The translations under genes and the position numbers were made by a program. Under the pieces are notes generated by a model. It was not told the origin of the DNA, made no database searches, and was given only the letters and a program-made list of their open reading frames with translations. A stretch of DNA of 64,000 nt from Blastocystis hominis (Eukaryota > Sar > Bigyra > Opalinata > Blastocystidae). Shown here in pieces: positions 23,129 to 32,600 of the stretch. The DNA lies in NCBI RefSeq assembly GCF_000151665.1, contig NW_013171836.1, positions 38,680-102,679 of the forward strand, written 5' to 3'. Every line of letters begins with the position of its first letter. The first letter of the stretch is position 1.

Positions 23129-23246
23129 CCTCAAAGTAAAAAATGAAGAAAAACCTACAAAATCTAGCTGAGGAATTGTTACTTTTCTCTTTTGCATCTC
23201 AATAAACCCTCTTCGTCACATTCAATGGCTTGCAATCGATTAATAG

Positions 23247-23254
23247 AACAAACA
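23247..23254 (-). terminator. TGTTTGTT 3'-end motif of TRAPPC2
   Basis: The reverse complement reads TGTTTGTT, 14 nt past the TAA. Confidence 0.75.
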
Positions 23255-23268
23255 GTTCTCCAAATCCT

Positions 23269-23802
23269 TTACAATTTCGCCGATAACTTCCGAATCTTCA
23301 TTTCTAAATCTGTATTGCTTATAGGAGACAAATAGGAGTAAAAAGGGTTCATAATAAACTAGATTCATAGAAGGAATGAAGTAGAATACACTTTTGTACA
23401 ATTCAAAAACTCCCTGGAAAAAAACTCGTATTTTCTCTTCGCTCTCATTACGGTGGAGAAGGAGGAAGGTGATATTTTCAATATGAAGGATCCAAAACAC
23501 TACTCGTCTTCAGGATATTTCCAGGTGTTAAATATGCGGAGACAAAATATCCATTCGATTTGTCTACAACTTTCAAATACCTAGACCTTATGATATAGAA
23601 CAGCTTGTACTGTGCATTGGTTGTTTTCCGTTTTTCGTCAATCATATCTAGCGAAGAGTACAATATAAACTCAGAGAGGTGGGGCGTGGTTTCTTGCTAT
23701 TCCATTACAATGGAGTGGCTTCATTACGTTATCTCTCCCAACAGCAATGGAAAGTAATGGGTTGTCATTTCCAAATATTACAAAACGAACTGGGTTTGCC
23801 AT
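23269..23802 (-). CDS. TRAPPC2: TRAPPC2/sedlin, TRAPP vesicle-tethering subunit
   Basis: Reading leftward from ATG 23802, exons join through introns of 31, 30 and 31 nt. The product has the sedlin signature: Arg-Phe-Val-Ile-Phe-Gly-Asn-Asp-Asn-Pro near the start, Leu-Asp-Met-Ile-Asp-Glu, Tyr-Leu-Lys-Val-Val-Asp-Lys-Ser-Asn-Gly-Tyr-Phe-Val-Ser-Ala-Tyr, and Met-Asn-Pro-Phe-Tyr. It acts in the TRAPP complex, tethering ER-Golgi vesicles. One anomaly: a 43-nt segment bounded by direct GATATTT repeats (23471-23477, 23514-23520) breaks the frame. Removing exactly one repeat plus the segment restores the family alignment, yet it is not a GT-AG intron. The stop is TAA at 23269, with TGTTTGTT on the minus strand at 23254-23247. 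Confidence 0.88.
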
Positions 23803-23892
23803 AAGTTACAAAAAAAGAATAAATGAATATGAAAACCCTTGTTTCTAACACTATTTCAATTCTTAACTCATTCTTGCTCATATTTCTCAATC
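23803..23892. promoter_or_regulatory. Shared 90-bp divergent promoter region (TRAPPC2 / RTF2)
   Basis: Start codons of the two divergent genes lie 90 bp apart, so both promoters and 5' UTRs must fit in this AT-rich stretch. No TATA box or other defined element could be assigned. Confidence 0.6.
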
Positions 23893-24657
23893 ATGGGAAA
23901 TGATGGAGGTACAGTAGCCACACAACGCAAGTATTCTAGATGGGCGACAAAGAAGGAAGAAGCTCACGTAGATTCCGAAGAAGTCATTCAAGCAAAGTGG
24001 TCTACGTGTGCCCTATCCGGAGAGCCTCTTCAAGAGCCTGTTTGGCCCTTCTTTTGCACTAACATGTAGATTTGCTCATGCGAATTGGGGTATTTGTTTA
24101 ACCGCATAGCTCTTATTCAGGCACTTCTTGATAAAAGCCTTCCTCCCACGTTTTCGTATATTCGAAAAATGAAGGATGTTGTAGACTTACATTTTACTGC
24201 TAATCCAGACTACACATCGAAATATGTTGGGGACTCCGGTGATTATTGGCAACAAGATATTCTTGGCGGAAAGTATATCTGCCCGATTACAAAGGAGGCC
24301 ATTGGAGGAAAAACAAAGTAGGAAATCGGAAAGGTTGACGATTGAAAGGTTTTGTTATCTGCGGACCTGTGGTTGCGTGCAAGCCTTGAGCGTCTTGAAG
24401 GAAATCCCATCCGATAAGTGTTTGGTGTGTGACAAGCCGTTCACTGAGGATGACGTAATTGTGATCAATGGGAAGTATGGGAGCTGTTTTGCTGTTAATT
24501 CACAGTGAGAAGGAAAGAGAGGAGCTGCGGAGGAGGATGGAGCTTCGCCGCTCAAAAGAAAAAAAGACGGTTTCATTTTCAAATTCTAGGTTATTTGTAG
24601 AAGAAGCATCATCATTCCACCGAAAAAAAGGAAAAGCTGGAAAAGAAGGATCCATAA
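23893..24657 (+). CDS. RTF2: RTF2 replication-fork RING-like protein
   Basis: Exons joined through four introns (24040-24069, 24318-24348, 24475-24505, 24570-24600; 30, 31, 31, 31 nt) give the Rtf2 family. The protein starts Met-Gly-Asn-Asp-Gly-Gly-Thr, then Trp-Ser-Thr-Cys-Ala-Leu-Ser-Gly-Glu-Pro-Leu, Cys-Glu-Leu-Gly-Tyr-Leu-Phe-Asn, Ile-Cys-Pro-Ile-Thr, and the second half Arg-Thr-Cys-Gly-Cys-Val with Cys-Leu-Val-Cys and Glu-Asp-Asp-Val-Ile-Val-Ile-Asn-Gly. The charged C-terminal helix and Lys-rich tail match the family. RTF2 is a nuclear protein at stalled replication forks that is linked to ubiquitin pathways; in yeast it aids fork pausing. The final intron places the stop TAA at 24657. 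Confidence 0.93.
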
Positions 24658-24860
24658 GATTTCTTTCAATGTGTTTTTTGTCTATTTCCTTTTGTTTTCA
24701 AATATAATTTCTTCCATCTTTCTCTCTGATTGCCAATTCTTAAGTATGCATGGGTTGAAAATGATAGCACAAATTTTTTGTTCTTAAATCTTATTGGGGA
24801 ACAATACTTTTCGTTACATTTCATGGTCATTCTCATGACCTTTCAAATATTTATTTAACG

Positions 24861-26017
24861 ATGCGCGGTGTTGTCATTTCCCTCTTCGCTCTTTGTGTGG
24901 TTGTTGGTTCCCAGGTTCCGATCAGTGCTCTGCTGAAGCAGCCTTTCCTTAATCAGAAGCATACTCTGAGAAATAATAATGATATCTGGTCTAATTCCGG
25001 AGATAGTAGGATCTCTCTTTTTGCTTCATTTTAGTGTGCGGAACATATCAGGGACAATGTGTTTCGACTGAGTTTATAAGTAGGTTTCTTGAAGGGTCAT
25101 CATTTGTAGGTAATAGAAACGATGTTCGCTTTGATGGCATTCCTCAACAAGTGCCATCTTCTCTCTTCATGTTCTCGGAAATGTTTGTGGGTAGCGAATG
25201 TACTCCTAGCATGAGCATGATGAAGATCACTATGAAGACTGATATCCAGAGTCAAGAAGGCAGTATTATGCATGTTTTTGTGAATGATGTTACTGTCATT
25301 CTGCAAGAAATGTATATTTCGCAACTTACCTGTGAATCTGCTGTGGAAGCTGGAAAGGAGTATTCGGTTAAGGACCTGCATTGTACCGATTATACTGGTG
25401 AAGATCCTTTTAAGGATATCACCCCGATTGTTGGTACTGCCCAGGAATTGCCTGTCGAATTCACTGAAAGTGAGGTAACTGTTGGAGAGGACTCGATGAC
25501 ACGTACCTCTTCTGAAGGATGCTCTACTGAGGTTCCCACTACTGATGCTCCTACCGAGGCTCCTACCACCGTGGCTCCCACTACTGAAGCGCCTACCACT
25601 GCTGCTCCCACTACTGTGGCTCCCACTACTGCTGCTCCTACTACCGTGGCTCCTACCACGGAAGCTCCCACGACTGCTGCTCCCACTACTGTGGCTCCTA
25701 CTACCGTGGTTCCCACTACCGAGGCTCCCACTGAAGCCCCCACGACTGTGGCTCCCACTGAAGCCCCCACTACCGCTGCTCCCACTACCGTAGCCCCTAC
25801 TGAAGCCCCCACCACTGTGGCTCCCACCGCAGTTCCCACCACTGTGGCTCCTACTGAAGTTCCCACTGCTACTCCTACTCCTACCCCGAAACCCGATAAC
25901 TCGAATATTATCATCTGGGTTATTGTCGGTGTCGTGGTAGTCATTGTTGTGGCCGTTTTGGTGTGGTGTACCTGTAAACCCAAAGGTAAGCAGCTTGAGA
26001 CAACTCCGCTTGTTTAA
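24861..26017 (+). CDS. Mucin-like Thr/Pro-rich type I membrane protein
   Basis: ATG 24861 opens a signal peptide (hydrophobic run of ~16 residues). After a ~29-nt intron and a possible in-frame 30-nt intron (near 25081-25110) comes a ~150-residue cysteine-containing ectodomain of unknown family. Next is a ~120-residue array of Ala-Pro-Thr-Thr-Glu/Val/Ala units, a typical O-glycosylated stalk. The C-terminus has a Val/Ile-rich transmembrane helix and a short Cys-Lys-rich tail. It is probably a cell-surface glycoprotein. The stalk codons vary (ACT/ACC, CCC/CCT), so the array is not a fresh DNA-level expansion. TGTTTGTT follows the stop at 26025. The stop of the convergent neighbour begins 15 bp downstream. 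Confidence 0.8.
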
Positions 26018-26024
26018 GAATCGA

Positions 26025-26032
26025 TGTTTGTT
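26025..26032 (+). terminator. TGTTTGTT 3'-end motif of the mucin-like gene
   Basis: An exact motif lies 7 nt after the stop and abuts the stop codon of the opposing gene (26033-26035). Confidence 0.75.
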
Positions 26033-27462
26033 TCAGAAAACAGAATACTGAGCAATTTGGATAGATGCCTGAACCTCATCTAGCAGCAGTTTCTTATCTT
26101 CCAAACTCAACTCTGCAACCAACGTCAGCACGTTCGCCAGCGTAACCGAATTCTCCCTACAACTCATCAAAACCGTTCTCAGCTACCGAATAAACGTATT
26201 GTAGTACATCGAGGTAAAGTACAACATGATGAATTGGCAATCAAATCGATCCATGAGACCTCCATGTCCAGGAATAATAGAGTTGAAGTCCTTCTTTCCA
26301 TAAGCACGTTTTATCGCAGAAGCAAAGAATCCGCCAAAGGGGGCGACCAATGCAGCAAACAATGCAAGGAAAAACTCGTGAATGTAAATGGGTTCCAAAT
26401 CAAATCCAGTCCGTCCAAGAATTCCTGCAAGCCACGATGGGAAAGAATAATGGTGCAAGAGATAATAGTTCGGAACAGGACAATTTGGCTTATTGAATGG
26501 ACAGTACAAATGAGGAACCTTGAAATAATACGCCATGATCTCGCCAATCACTATACTAGCGATTCCACCACCAATAAAGCCCTCCCAACTCTTGTTAGGA
26601 GAAAGAGGTGTAAGCGGGTATGGGATAAACCTAGAACGATACGAGTGGAATCGAAGGGCATACTTTCTTCCAAAAGCCATTCCGAAAAAATAAGCCATGG
26701 TGTCATTGAAGGCGACAGTCATACACGGAAGAACAACCCAAATGATGCCGTCCATAATCATGGGGACAGCTGCGCGAACTTGATAGATTACGATGATAAT
26801 TGTTAGCATTGTCCAAGCAATTTGACCTGCGTGGTAAGCAGCTCACAGGATTCAAAACCTACCAATTTGATATTTCAAGTACCCCTTTTTCAGACTTAGA
26901 ACCAGAATGACGAATAAACTTGAGTAGAGGATCACTGAAATAAACCTATGTTGAAGAAAGAAACAAAAAGAATACGAGTGATACTTCACAACAAATTCAA
27001 AATAAGGAATATAATGCATCATTCCAACTGCTGATTGCTTGCCAAAGACAATAAACATAGCCGTCATGAAAATTACCCAGTGAAGAGTTCGGAAATGAGG
27101 AATCTCCTTTTCTACAGCTTCTTTGTAGCGCACATTTAACAATTCATAGAAGAGTCCAAACTACACTTAAAGGTCGTGTGGAACCCTACTTGGATAGCCG
27201 TAATTAACATAATCACAGGATAGTGACCCATATAGACGATCCCAATAAAGGCAAACAGAATTGCAAATCCAGATATGACTCGTACCAATATAGAACTCCC
27301 CTTCTTCTCCTTTGCTAAAGATCAATCGCCAAAAATAACAGGAAAACCGTTAGATGACACAGGTTGCTCAATACTATCAATTTCATCTTCGTCTCTACCA
27401 TCTGCCGTCATCTCTTGAGGCTCTGATCTCCTCTTACGAAGTTCTTCGGTTTCGGGATTCAT
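26033..27462 (-). CDS. CDS1: Phosphatidate cytidylyltransferase (CDP-diacylglycerol synthase)
   Basis: The enzyme makes CDP-diacylglycerol from phosphatidate and CTP, the precursor of phosphatidylinositol and phosphatidylglycerol; it is an ER multipass membrane protein. Five exon blocks join through short introns. They encode a charged N-terminus, several hydrophobic helices, Asn-Val-Arg-Tyr-Lys-Glu then Phe-Arg-Thr-Leu-His-Trp, and the family core: Asn-Asp-Thr-Met-Ala-Tyr-Phe-Phe-Gly, Leu-Ser-Pro-Asn-Lys-Ser-Trp-Glu-Gly-Phe, and near the end Pro-Gly-His-Gly-Gly-Leu-Met-Asp-Arg-Phe-Asp, the signature of these enzymes. A 30-nt intron after Tyr-Asn-Thr-Phe-Ile-Arg leads to a 3' exon ending in TGA at 26033. 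Start ATG is 27462. Length ~390 residues, as expected for eukaryotic members. Confidence 0.93.
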
Positions 27463-27770
27463 TTATTTTTGAATGAATGAAAAAGGGATCCCAAAATTTA
27501 CGTCATCTGCCTTTGTACAGATATCTCTTTTTCCTATTGACTAGACAATAATAATAAATCATCTCTTTCTCCATATATCACCGGAATCTTGGATATATAT
27601 ACACACAGTATATCTTTAAGCCAGACCCGTAGCATGGAACGATCATCCATTTCATTCTTCAAGTGTTTAAAATATCCTAACTCTTTGTGTTCCTATAATA
27701 ATAGAATCCAGATAAAATAGAATTATATTTGCTTTAACGTCAAAGAGGTGTCACATTGTTGATAACAGAA

Positions 27771-28646
27771 ATGGAAAAGGATAAAAGCCAGCAAGCAAAA
27801 GAGTTATTGAGCTTAATAGATACGCTTTACGACGAAAAGACGCGTCATAAGGGTTTAATAGGTAGGTTTGTTATTCTTATGAGATCAATTCAGATTTGTC
27901 TGAGAAGAAAAGTGAGGTGGAGCTGAGGACACTCTGCATTTATAATTCGTTCGGAATCGTGACGATTCTTCAACAAGAAATATTATCGGCTTATAAGTAT
28001 CTTGACAACAGTAACATGCCCGATGGATTTGAAATTCGCATCTGTAACGCGCTTACGATTTTACGTTCGATTGCTGGGTATAATGAGATTGCCATTAATC
28101 TTGCAAGCTGTATATGCGATTGTTGGTGCTCTTAATGTAGCCCATTTGCTTTATTTTATGTGTCCTTTAATCGAGACCAATAATCCGCGTTTCTCCAACA
28201 TTCGAAAGGTGGGAATCGCTGTGTTTGTAGAAGTTACAAGTGGTAATAAAGACCCTTTTGTAGGTTCTCGCTGCTTTCCTTATTCGTAGATTTACCAAAC
28301 ATTTGTTGATGATGGTATTCTCAATGTGTGCTTAAACGTTATTGAGCGGGTTGATTTGAAAGAAAAAGGCGTACGACTAGTCGTTTCGCGTGTGATGTGT
28401 TAGGGAATTATGCTGATGCTCAATAACATTCTTTGCTTTGATATGTCGTTCTGCGAGAAACTGAATAACGTGCTTTGTAGGGTGCATGCTTTTTGTTTGA
28501 GGGTAGTGGATAAAATATACAATGCACTTGTGATTTATGAAAACGAGATTAAGAAGTCCCCTCAGGAAACAGCCAAGCTCAAGGATTGCATTGAAAACAT
28601 ACGTCGTTGTATTCACGCGAATGAATATAATGGGTATGCTGCATAA
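27771..28646 (+). CDS. CNOT9: CNOT9/Rcd1, CCR4-NOT complex subunit
   Basis: Introns of 32, 31, 30 and 33 nt join exons into a divergent Rcd1/CNOT9 armadillo-repeat protein. Landmarks are an N-terminal Lys-Glu-Leu-Leu-Ser-Leu-Ile-Asp helix, Leu-Ser-Glu-Lys-Lys-Ser-Glu-Val, Tyr-Asn-Ser-Phe-Gly-Ile-Val-Thr-Ile-Leu-Gln-Gln-Glu, Arg-Ile-Cys-Asn-Ala-Leu-Thr-Ile-Leu, a Leu-Leu-Tyr-Phe-Met-Cys-Pro-Leu block, and Leu-Asn-Asn-Ile-Leu. It bridges mRNA deadenylation and decay factors in the cytoplasm. The protein is diverged and the C-terminal helices are shorter than in animals. Stop TAA at 28646; TGTTTGTT occurs 106 nt later (28753), so the 3' UTR may be longer than usual here. An identical strong reading across every intron makes the call fairly safe. 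Confidence 0.8.
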
Positions 28647-28752
28647 AAATGCTGCAAAATAGATTTCCAAGAGAATAATACTGCTTTTGGATGAAGATCT
28701 ATGTGTGCTAATTCTCCTCTTTTACTCAATATCCCTTCCGATTTTTATGTTA

Positions 28753-28760
28753 TGTTTGTT
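28753..28760 (+). terminator. TGTTTGTT motif downstream of CNOT9
   Basis: An exact motif about 106 nt after the CNOT9 stop, the only copy nearby on this strand. Confidence 0.5.
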
Positions 28761-29027
28761 CAAAGAACGATGAGGAAGTAGTAGTGATTGTCTGCGGATC
28801 GTGTATCAATCAACCGATCAATGTATCAATGAATCAATGAATCAATTATCCATCTATCTATCTATCCATTCATTCATTCAAACAAACAAAAAAGCAGAAT
28901 ATGATTCTACCAATATATAATATTCAAGTGTTGACGAGATCTATACTGGGATACAGCAAAGTATCATACCAAACACCGAATTACAATGCAAACCCATCCA
29001 AATAGACTCGACAACAACCTCTTTCAT
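28761..29027. other. Intergenic DNA with short tandem repeats
   Basis: ATCA/ATGA-, ATCT- and ATTC-type tetranucleotide repeats lie near 28805-28890. No gene is seen. Confidence 0.6.
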
Positions 29028-29541
29028 CTAGTCACTTTTATGACCATTCAGTTTTATAAACTTCTTAAATTGATTATTTACCCATGCAACCAGTTTATCC
29101 ATACCACTTTCAAACTGGGATTCTTTGTCGAAAAACACAACATAGTAACAAGCAGCCACTTCAATATAACCAAAGAAGGGAATAAGGTTAAGCAGCTTCG
29201 AATAAAAAGTAATGATAGAAAAACATAGCCAGTAATAGACCCACTTTTTCTCATGCTGTTTGTTGAGGATATCGTGGAGGAAGGCCCAAACTATCGGCAA
29301 AATCAATATTGCCACGAATAAAACACTCTTTCCAAGAGATATTAGCAAACTTATCAAAAAGAGACCAGCGATAGCCATTAACAAATAATGAGCAGGGATA
29401 TGAGTAGCGCTCTCGATTTTTAACACGTATTCTATTCAATAATCCTATAACTAGAAGTGTACCATTCTTGGGAACGATTCGCTTAAAGAACTCTTCTACC
29501 TTCGAGTAGGCATTTAATACAGTATCTTTTACCCCCAGCAT
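29028..29541 (-). CDS. REEP5/DP1/HVA22 family ER-shaping membrane protein
   Basis: One 31-nt intron (ending in TAG just before Tyr-Val-Leu-Lys) joins two exons, start ATG 29541. The N-terminus has an amphipathic helix (Tyr-Ser-Lys-Val-Glu-Glu-Phe-Phe-Lys-Arg). Two long hydrophobic hairpins follow, with the family hallmark Lys-Lys-Trp-Val-Tyr-Tyr-Trp-Leu-Cys-Phe-Ser and an Ile-Pro-Phe-Phe-Gly-Tyr. A short charged tail ends the protein. DP1/REEP proteins form wedge-like hairpins that curve tubular ER. Length ~160 residues is normal. The gene is divergent from the myosin gene (132 bp between starts). Confidence 0.82.
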
Positions 29542-29673
29542 TGCGGAAACACAGAAAATGCGCAAATAAATATTACACAAATACCCGTGATTCTAAAGAA
29601 ATCAGGTCAATTTGAATATCATTGGACCCACCCTAATATGGTGCTTCGTTAAGAGCGAAGTCATTGAATCCTG

Positions 29674-32600
29674 ATGGAATCGGAAGAGTGGTACTATGTT
29701 CTCAACGGAGAACAGGTATTGATTGCTATGAGGGTTGAGAGCTAGAAAGGACCCATCTCATTTGCCACGCTTCAAAAAGAATGGAATCAAGTACCTTCGG
29801 ATCTATATAAAAATGTATAGAATATCGTAACTAAAGACACATTTGTGTGGTGTTCTTTGATGGATAATTGGAAAACGGTTCAAGATTATCCTGAGCTCAA
29901 GTCGAAGCTATCTCCATCAAAGAGCGTTTTTTTATAAATATCAGGTGACATTTTTAGGCACCTCCCCCTATTCCAGTACGAGCGAGTGGGTCTCCTGCAG
30001 TTTCTCAAAGCGAAACTGTTAGAATCTGAACCTTTTCTCATGTTTAGTCTGATAAACGGATCTCGGCTAATTTGCTCAAAGAAATACAAAATTCAAGAAA
30101 TCATCCAGTTCTTCGCCATGTTTCTGCTGAGCATGACGATGCTCGCAGCTCTTATTCTCCCTCAGTTTCCACTTTGCGTGCTGACGGAGCAAAGGGAAGC
30201 ACGTTTAACACGTCTACCATGCGTGCTTCCGCGATATTGACGAACTCTCGTCCATCATCTGCTTCGACTGCGAACTTTTCGTATGCTACCTTGCATAGAG
30301 TAATTTTTGCTCGTACTGTTGAATCCTAGCCTTCTTCTCCTACGAGTTCACCACGTAATACAGCAAATCCTTCTGGATCTGGATCTGGTTCTGGCGTTTT
30401 GCAGTCTTCTTCTATGTTCTCTTCTCAACCAGCAACCCGGGCTTCTCTGAAGCCTTCCATTCCTTCCTCCAGACCAGCCAACTCCTCACCCAAGCCCTCC
30501 GATCTTGCTTCTTCCAAACCAGCCAACTCCTCACCCAAGCCCTCCGATCTCTTTTCCTCCAAACCCGTCAAACCCTCTCCATCACCCTCCACTTCCTTCA
30601 AATCTTCAAGCAAACCGACTCGTTCGGTCCTGTCTGGAGGCGGCTGGGAGGAGCGATACACAGCGGATGATGTGCCGTACTACTATCACAAAGAAACAGA
30701 TTCCCTGTCGTGGGATAAGCCGGAGTGTCTCCTAACCGAAGCCGAAAAGGCGGAGGGCCGTCGCCAGTGGGTGTGGATAGCCGACGAGGCCGAAGGCTGG
30801 GTTCCAGTGTGCGTGGTAATGGATGGAGCGTCTGTGCATTGTAGGAATCTGCCAAGGGCTCCACCATCACGGGACGGCGCGAAGATGGCACGATCGTAAC
30901 TTCCAAGCAGAATGGGGGGACTGTACAATGGTCTTCTCTGCGTGAACTGCCCGATGACGTGGTCCTTCTCGAAGATTGCAACGAACCCTCCATTCTGTAC
31001 ACAGTGCGGTAGACTTTTTCCTTCTGGCCACTGATTCATAGAAAGCGATACATGGAAGGCAAAATCTATACCTGGGTGGGAAGCAACAAGACCATTCTCC
31101 TCTCGGTCAACCCCTTCCAGAACCTGCCTCTCTACTCCCCCGAGCAAATCTCCCTCCACGCCAACCCTCCTCCCAACCGATTACTGCCTCCCCATGTGTA
31201 CGACATCGCCTATTCGGCCTTTCAGGAAATGTCTGTGGACGGCACCGACCAATCCATCTTGATTTCCGGCGAGTCTGGAGCCGGCAAAACCGAAGCGACC
31301 AAGCAATGTCTGGGATTCATAGCCGAGGTACGGAGGAAGCAGCGAAGCAGTGAAGCGTAGGTCGCCGGATCCGATTCGTCGCTGGAGCAGAAAGTTCTGC
31401 AGACCAATCCCGTTCTGGAAGCCTTCGGCAACGCCAAGACCGTGCGGAACAACAACTCCTCTCGCTTTGGAAAATGGATCGAGGTGCATTTCAGCAACCG
31501 TAATCACGTGTGCGGAGCTTCGATCGAGTGCTATCTTCTGGAGAAGAGCCGAGTGGTGGACCAACAAAAGGGCGAGCGAAACTTCCACATCTTCTATCAG
31601 TTGCTGTCTTCTCCCGACCTGTGTCGGGCGTACAACCTCACTTCCGCGGCCGATTATCGGTATCTCACAGCAGGACAGTGTCTGGAAGTCGAGGGAATGG
31701 ACGACAAAGCCAACTTCTTGGAGGTCTTGAACTCGTTCGAGTCCCTCGGATTTTCGCAGGAAGATCGCGAATCCGTTCTCAGTCTCTTGGCTGCCATTTT
31801 AAAGCTCGGCAATATCAAGTACGAGGAGACCGGAGGCGCGTCGCTCCATCCTGGATCCAGCATTTCGAACGAAGATGTGTTGTGCGAGGCGGCGACTCTC
31901 CTCCAAATCCCTGCCAACTCCTTAAAGGAAGCTATTTGCACGCGCCGAATCACCGTGAAAGAGGGAAACGGAGTAAATGTGACGATCATTCCGCTGAGTT
32001 GCCGTGAAGCCATTCAAAACTGCGACGCGCTGGCCAAGGAATTGTATTCGCGCCTGTTCGACTGGATTGTGTGGACGGATTCGAGCGATGAATCGTAGGT
32101 GGAGAAGATTAATCTGTCGCTTCGAGGCGAGCGGAACAAGTTCATCGGCTTTTTGGACATTTTTGGCTTTGAGATCTTCGAGAAGAACAGCTTTGAGCAG
32201 CTTTGCATCAACTATGCAAACGAACGACTGCAGCAACTGTTCAACAGCAGTACGTTCAAAGAGGAAGAGACCGTGTATCGAAACGAAGGCGTGGAGTTCC
32301 AACATGTCGACTTTATCGATAACAGCGAAGTCTTGGATATGTTGGAGAACCGATTTGGAGGGCTTTTCTGCGCCATTGACGATCAAGTCAAGATCCGAGG
32401 CGGAACCGACGAAAATCTTATGAAGGCGGTGCGTTTCGGGTAGGAGGGTGAGCTGTAGATTCGGAATACCCTCACAAAGTACTCGTGTTTCGATGGGAAT
32501 TGTCGCTCGCCTTTGGAGTTCGGCGTTTGCCACTATGCGGGAAAGGTGACGTACACGATTACCGGCTTCACGGACAAAAACAGAGACCGAATCTTTGACT

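Noticed and set aside
25390-25983. Antisense frame of ~197 codons rich in Val-Gly-Ala
   Set aside because: It is the reverse complement of the Thr/Pro array of the mucin-like gene, so its repeats carry no independent signal.
28002-28289. Alternative overlapping frame in CNOT9 with a plausible hydrophobic segment
   Set aside because: Splicing through a 31-nt intron ending just before Ser-His-Leu-Leu-Tyr gives a continuous match to the Rcd1 fold, which explains the apparent second frame.
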